From contig CAYXFZ010000013.1 of the NCBI GenBank assembly GCA_964464385.1, positions 1 to 33,907 of the forward strand: a DNA stretch of 33,907 nucleotides, in the 5' to 3' direction. A program made the position numbers and the translations under genes. This document shows, in pieces, positions 32,345 to 33,907 of the stretch; within the stretch, counting starts at the first letter, position 1; every line of letters begins with the position of its first letter. This DNA is from CAYXFZ01 sp964464385 (GTDB lineage: Bacteria; Planctomycetota; UBA1135). Below the pieces are notes generated by a model, which ran no database searches, had not been told where the DNA came from, and worked only from the letters and a program-made list of their open reading frames with translations.

Positions 32345-33445
32345 TTATTCTTGCAGATGTGGGCGATCGCTGGGGGAGGTTGATCTTGCACTTCCATCGG
32401 CGCGTGGCATCTGACTTTCCCAAGTAATGCCTTTTCGCCTTCCCTGCCGCACGTGTTGACGACTATCACTCAATGCCTTTTTCGGTATTCGTGCAGTGTC
32501 AAATGCAGCCCTTAGAGCAACTAATGAAAGAGCTTCTTTGTCTCGAAAAGCAGCCACAACTCTTCCAGTGATTCCAAAGTTGTCGGGTTTTAGTACATAA
32601 ACAAAATTGTCAGACTTGTAATCCTTAAGATTTTCTATCTCTTTCGTGTCTTTTAGGAGCACATAGTGAGCTTGTCCAGACAGTGAATCGGTCTGACTCA
32701 GTTTTACAAGACTGGAGAATACTTTTTTCCATTTGCCAGATTCATTGTTAATGATGACTACTAAGGGTAGGCCATCACAGGCAGCGATATTTAAGCCGAG
32801 TCTTAGGCTAGGTATTAATGGCAAAGACTTAATTCCAACTTCTGATTCGAATTTATTTGCTAGTGAAGCCAAGTTGACTGCGAATGAATCTATATTCTTA
32901 TAGACCATTTGAGGAGATCTGCCTGTTCTCACAAGTGCTTTTTCCCCACTTGGGTCCAACAGAGCGAAAGTAGTGTTTCGCAACTCTCCGCCTCCGCCTC
33001 TTACGCCTTTGAGCCAGCGCTCAAGCACAACAGACTCCTGAGCATTTTCGTAAGTCGCAAGGCGGACACAAATCCACTCTTCGGAAGCCTCAACAACGCG
33101 TATATCAGAGAAGAAACTCTCCTCTTGTCTTTGATATCCTTGTCACCACATGCCCGGAACACCACTGCAAACTGGAGCAGCTCCTTGAAGTAGGATTGGG
33201 CGGTTTAGGCGCTCGGCCTCCTTCACTGCTTGACTCCACTGAGTGAACCAGGTGATACGAGGTGCCGACGCTGCAGCGACTGAAAATGAAGGGTGAGAGG
33301 TATCCTCTGGATTTTGGGGGCGGCCATTCGGCTCTAGCGAATGCTGCGCAAAAAGAAGGAGGGCGACAGTTAACATACAAATAGAAACACAGAATAAAGC
33401 GATGGGTTCCTGACCAATTTGGGAGGGTTCAGAACCCACCCACAT
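32345..33445 (-). CDS. membrane-anchored thioredoxin-like protein with one in-frame TGA
   Basis: One continuous frame from 33445 to 32345 apart from a single TGA at 33143-33145. The N-terminal part begins MWVGSEPSQIGQEPIALFCV and has one membrane helix (IALFCVSICMLTVALLLFAQ). After a linker comes the start of a thioredoxin-like fold (WSQAVKEAERLNRPILLQGA, then APVCSGVPGMW). The TGA follows, and the same frame goes on QGYQRQEESFFSDIRVVEAS, EEWICVRLATYENAQESVVL, with a later second alpha/beta half (LPLVVIINNESGKWKKVFSS, NFVYVLKPDNFGITGRVVAA). The downstream half alone could start at GTG 33028. Options: nonsense mutation or error of TGG (giving MWWQGY), or selenocysteine; a hairpin follows the TGA (see findings). 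The last 30 residues are basic and low-complexity. Confidence 0.6.
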
Positions 33446-33446
33446 C

Positions 33447-33483
33447 TAATTGGGAATAGGATGCGAATGGGGTTTGGAGGAGC
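33447..33483 (+). repeat. repeat family C, copy 2
   Basis: TAATTGGGAATAGGATGCGA followed by ATGGGGTTTGGAGGA aligns with 30773-30810. It lies directly upstream of the thioredoxin-like gene's start. Confidence 0.5.
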
Positions 33484-33647
33484 CCTGACTTAATTGTGGA
33501 CAACAAAATACTCGCATAATGGGCTGTAATGAGAGATTCCTCACTAGAGAAGGTCTTTAAGAAGATTGGATTCACGCTTGCGCGCGCCACATTCACACTT
33601 GAGAGCACCGTAAAGAAAATCCTCTCCTTGTCCCTTTCGCGCTGACA

Positions 33648-33836
33648 TTGGTGGCAGTTCTTTTTCCACCATTCCTGTTTGGAACCAGTGACATCACTGT
33701 AAGTTATTTAAAAAGCTGGAAATTCATTACCGGTGGGGAGAAAGGAGAGTCAATAAATATCGTTGTATTGCTGATGGAATTAGGGCTTATTTGGGGTGGG
33801 TACTTGGTGCTAATACACAAAAACAAGACTAGATGA
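33648..33836 (+). CDS. small two-helix membrane protein, start uncertain
   Basis: From TTG 33648 (or GTG 33651) the frame gives VAVLFPPFLFGTSDITVSYL with a first hydrophobic segment, a polar loop (KSWKFITGGEKGESIN) and a second helix (IVVLLMELGLIWGGYLVLI), ending HKNKTR. The hydrophobic sequence continues upstream in frame (PLLVPFALT) without a start codon, while KKILSL appears just before it in another phase. The true N-terminus may therefore be hidden by a one-base deletion near 33620. A 38-residue open frame (33529-33645, MRDSSLEKVFKKIGFTLARA) overlaps this area; I cannot support it as a gene. No family recognised. Confidence 0.45.
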   Translation: MVAVLFPPFLFGTSDITVSYLKSWKFITGGEKGESINIVVLLMELGLIWGGYLVLIHKNKTR

Positions 33837-33864
33837 CTCGCGCATATAAAATTTTTCCAGCAAT

Positions 33865-33907
33865 TGGTTAGAGCTGCGGACTCATAATCGAGGTCAGAAG
33901 AACCGGT
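33865..33907 (+). repeat. repeat family A, copy 6 (cut by window edge)
   Basis: Exact family 20-mer at 33874-33893, preceded by AGCAATTGGTTAGAGC, which resembles a tRNA D arm, and followed by TCAGAAGAACCGGT up to the edge. Its presence here implies that the array continues to the right. Confidence 0.85.

Noticed and set aside
26662..33145. TGA recoded as tryptophan in this organism
   Set aside because: lipA, E1-alpha, E2 and the acyl-CoA dehydrogenase end at TGA at exactly the family's expected C-terminus, with start/stop overlaps, so TGA is a normal stop.
26940..33907. A standard chromosomal integron
   Set aside because: No intI, no attC pair with RYYYAAC on the left and GTTRRRY on the right, and gene orientations are mixed. 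GTTAGGC at 30835 has its near-complement on the wrong side.

Overview
The window reads as a bacterial chromosome segment, most probably from an uncultured marine Planctomycetota-type organism. That placement is an inference from style. It rests on long secreted proteins with a short signal peptide ending in Ala-Gln, a right-handed beta-helix protein whose C-terminal domain has the LVAGQTAQV...GATPNN pattern common in those genomes, a Kelch domain fused to a sodium:solute symporter, and a LamG plus calcium-repeat surface protein. TGA is clearly a normal stop here: it forms the ATGA start/stop overlaps of the lipA operon.

Layout. (1) 1-4177, minus strand: three co-directional cell-surface genes, namely a 61-aa lipoprotein, a very long heptad-repeat coiled-coil protein with a glycine-rich C-terminal domain (its tandem repeat holds a 100-N gap), and a LamG/thrombospondin-type-3 protein cut by the window edge. 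(2) 4355-9815, minus strand: one tight operon, lipA - E1alpha - E1beta - E2 - second E1alpha, for a lipoate-dependent branched-chain-type 2-oxoacid dehydrogenase. The second E1alpha is unusual. (3) 9866-21010: housekeeping and envelope genes, namely an exo-rhamnogalacturonan-lyase-like protein, MutS, an acyl-CoA dehydrogenase, a TraB/GumN lipoprotein, DoxX, a 3-methyladenine DNA glycosylase, a helical lipoprotein, an MscS channel and a small coiled-coil protein. The acyl-CoA dehydrogenase could act downstream of the 2-oxoacid dehydrogenase. (4) 21131-26554, minus strand: a beta-helix protein, an M29-type metallopeptidase-like enzyme, a small membrane protein, a 40-aa zinc-ribbon protein too short for routine gene finding, and the Kelch-symporter fusion.

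(5) 26.6-33.9 kb is different: it is visibly more AT-rich, with short orphan genes in both orientations and many broken frames. Nearly every gene there sits in its own segment bounded by members of at least four intergenic repeat families, and all copies of each family point the same way. Family A (six copies) combines a tRNA-like CAU anticodon arm with a conserved bulged hairpin. Family B is the 3' end of a tyrosine-recombinase gene; one copy still encodes the LMGHA..MTLEV motif, with the catalytic Tyr replaced by Ser. Cargo includes a GNAT acetyltransferase, several small membrane proteins, an M28 metallopeptidase and a membrane-anchored thioredoxin-like protein interrupted by one in-frame TGA. 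The region looks like a cassette-style accretion array built by recombinase activity at a tRNA-derived site. No integrase gene and no canonical integron attC site is visible, so the mechanism is open. This is the part of the window most likely to be undescribed.
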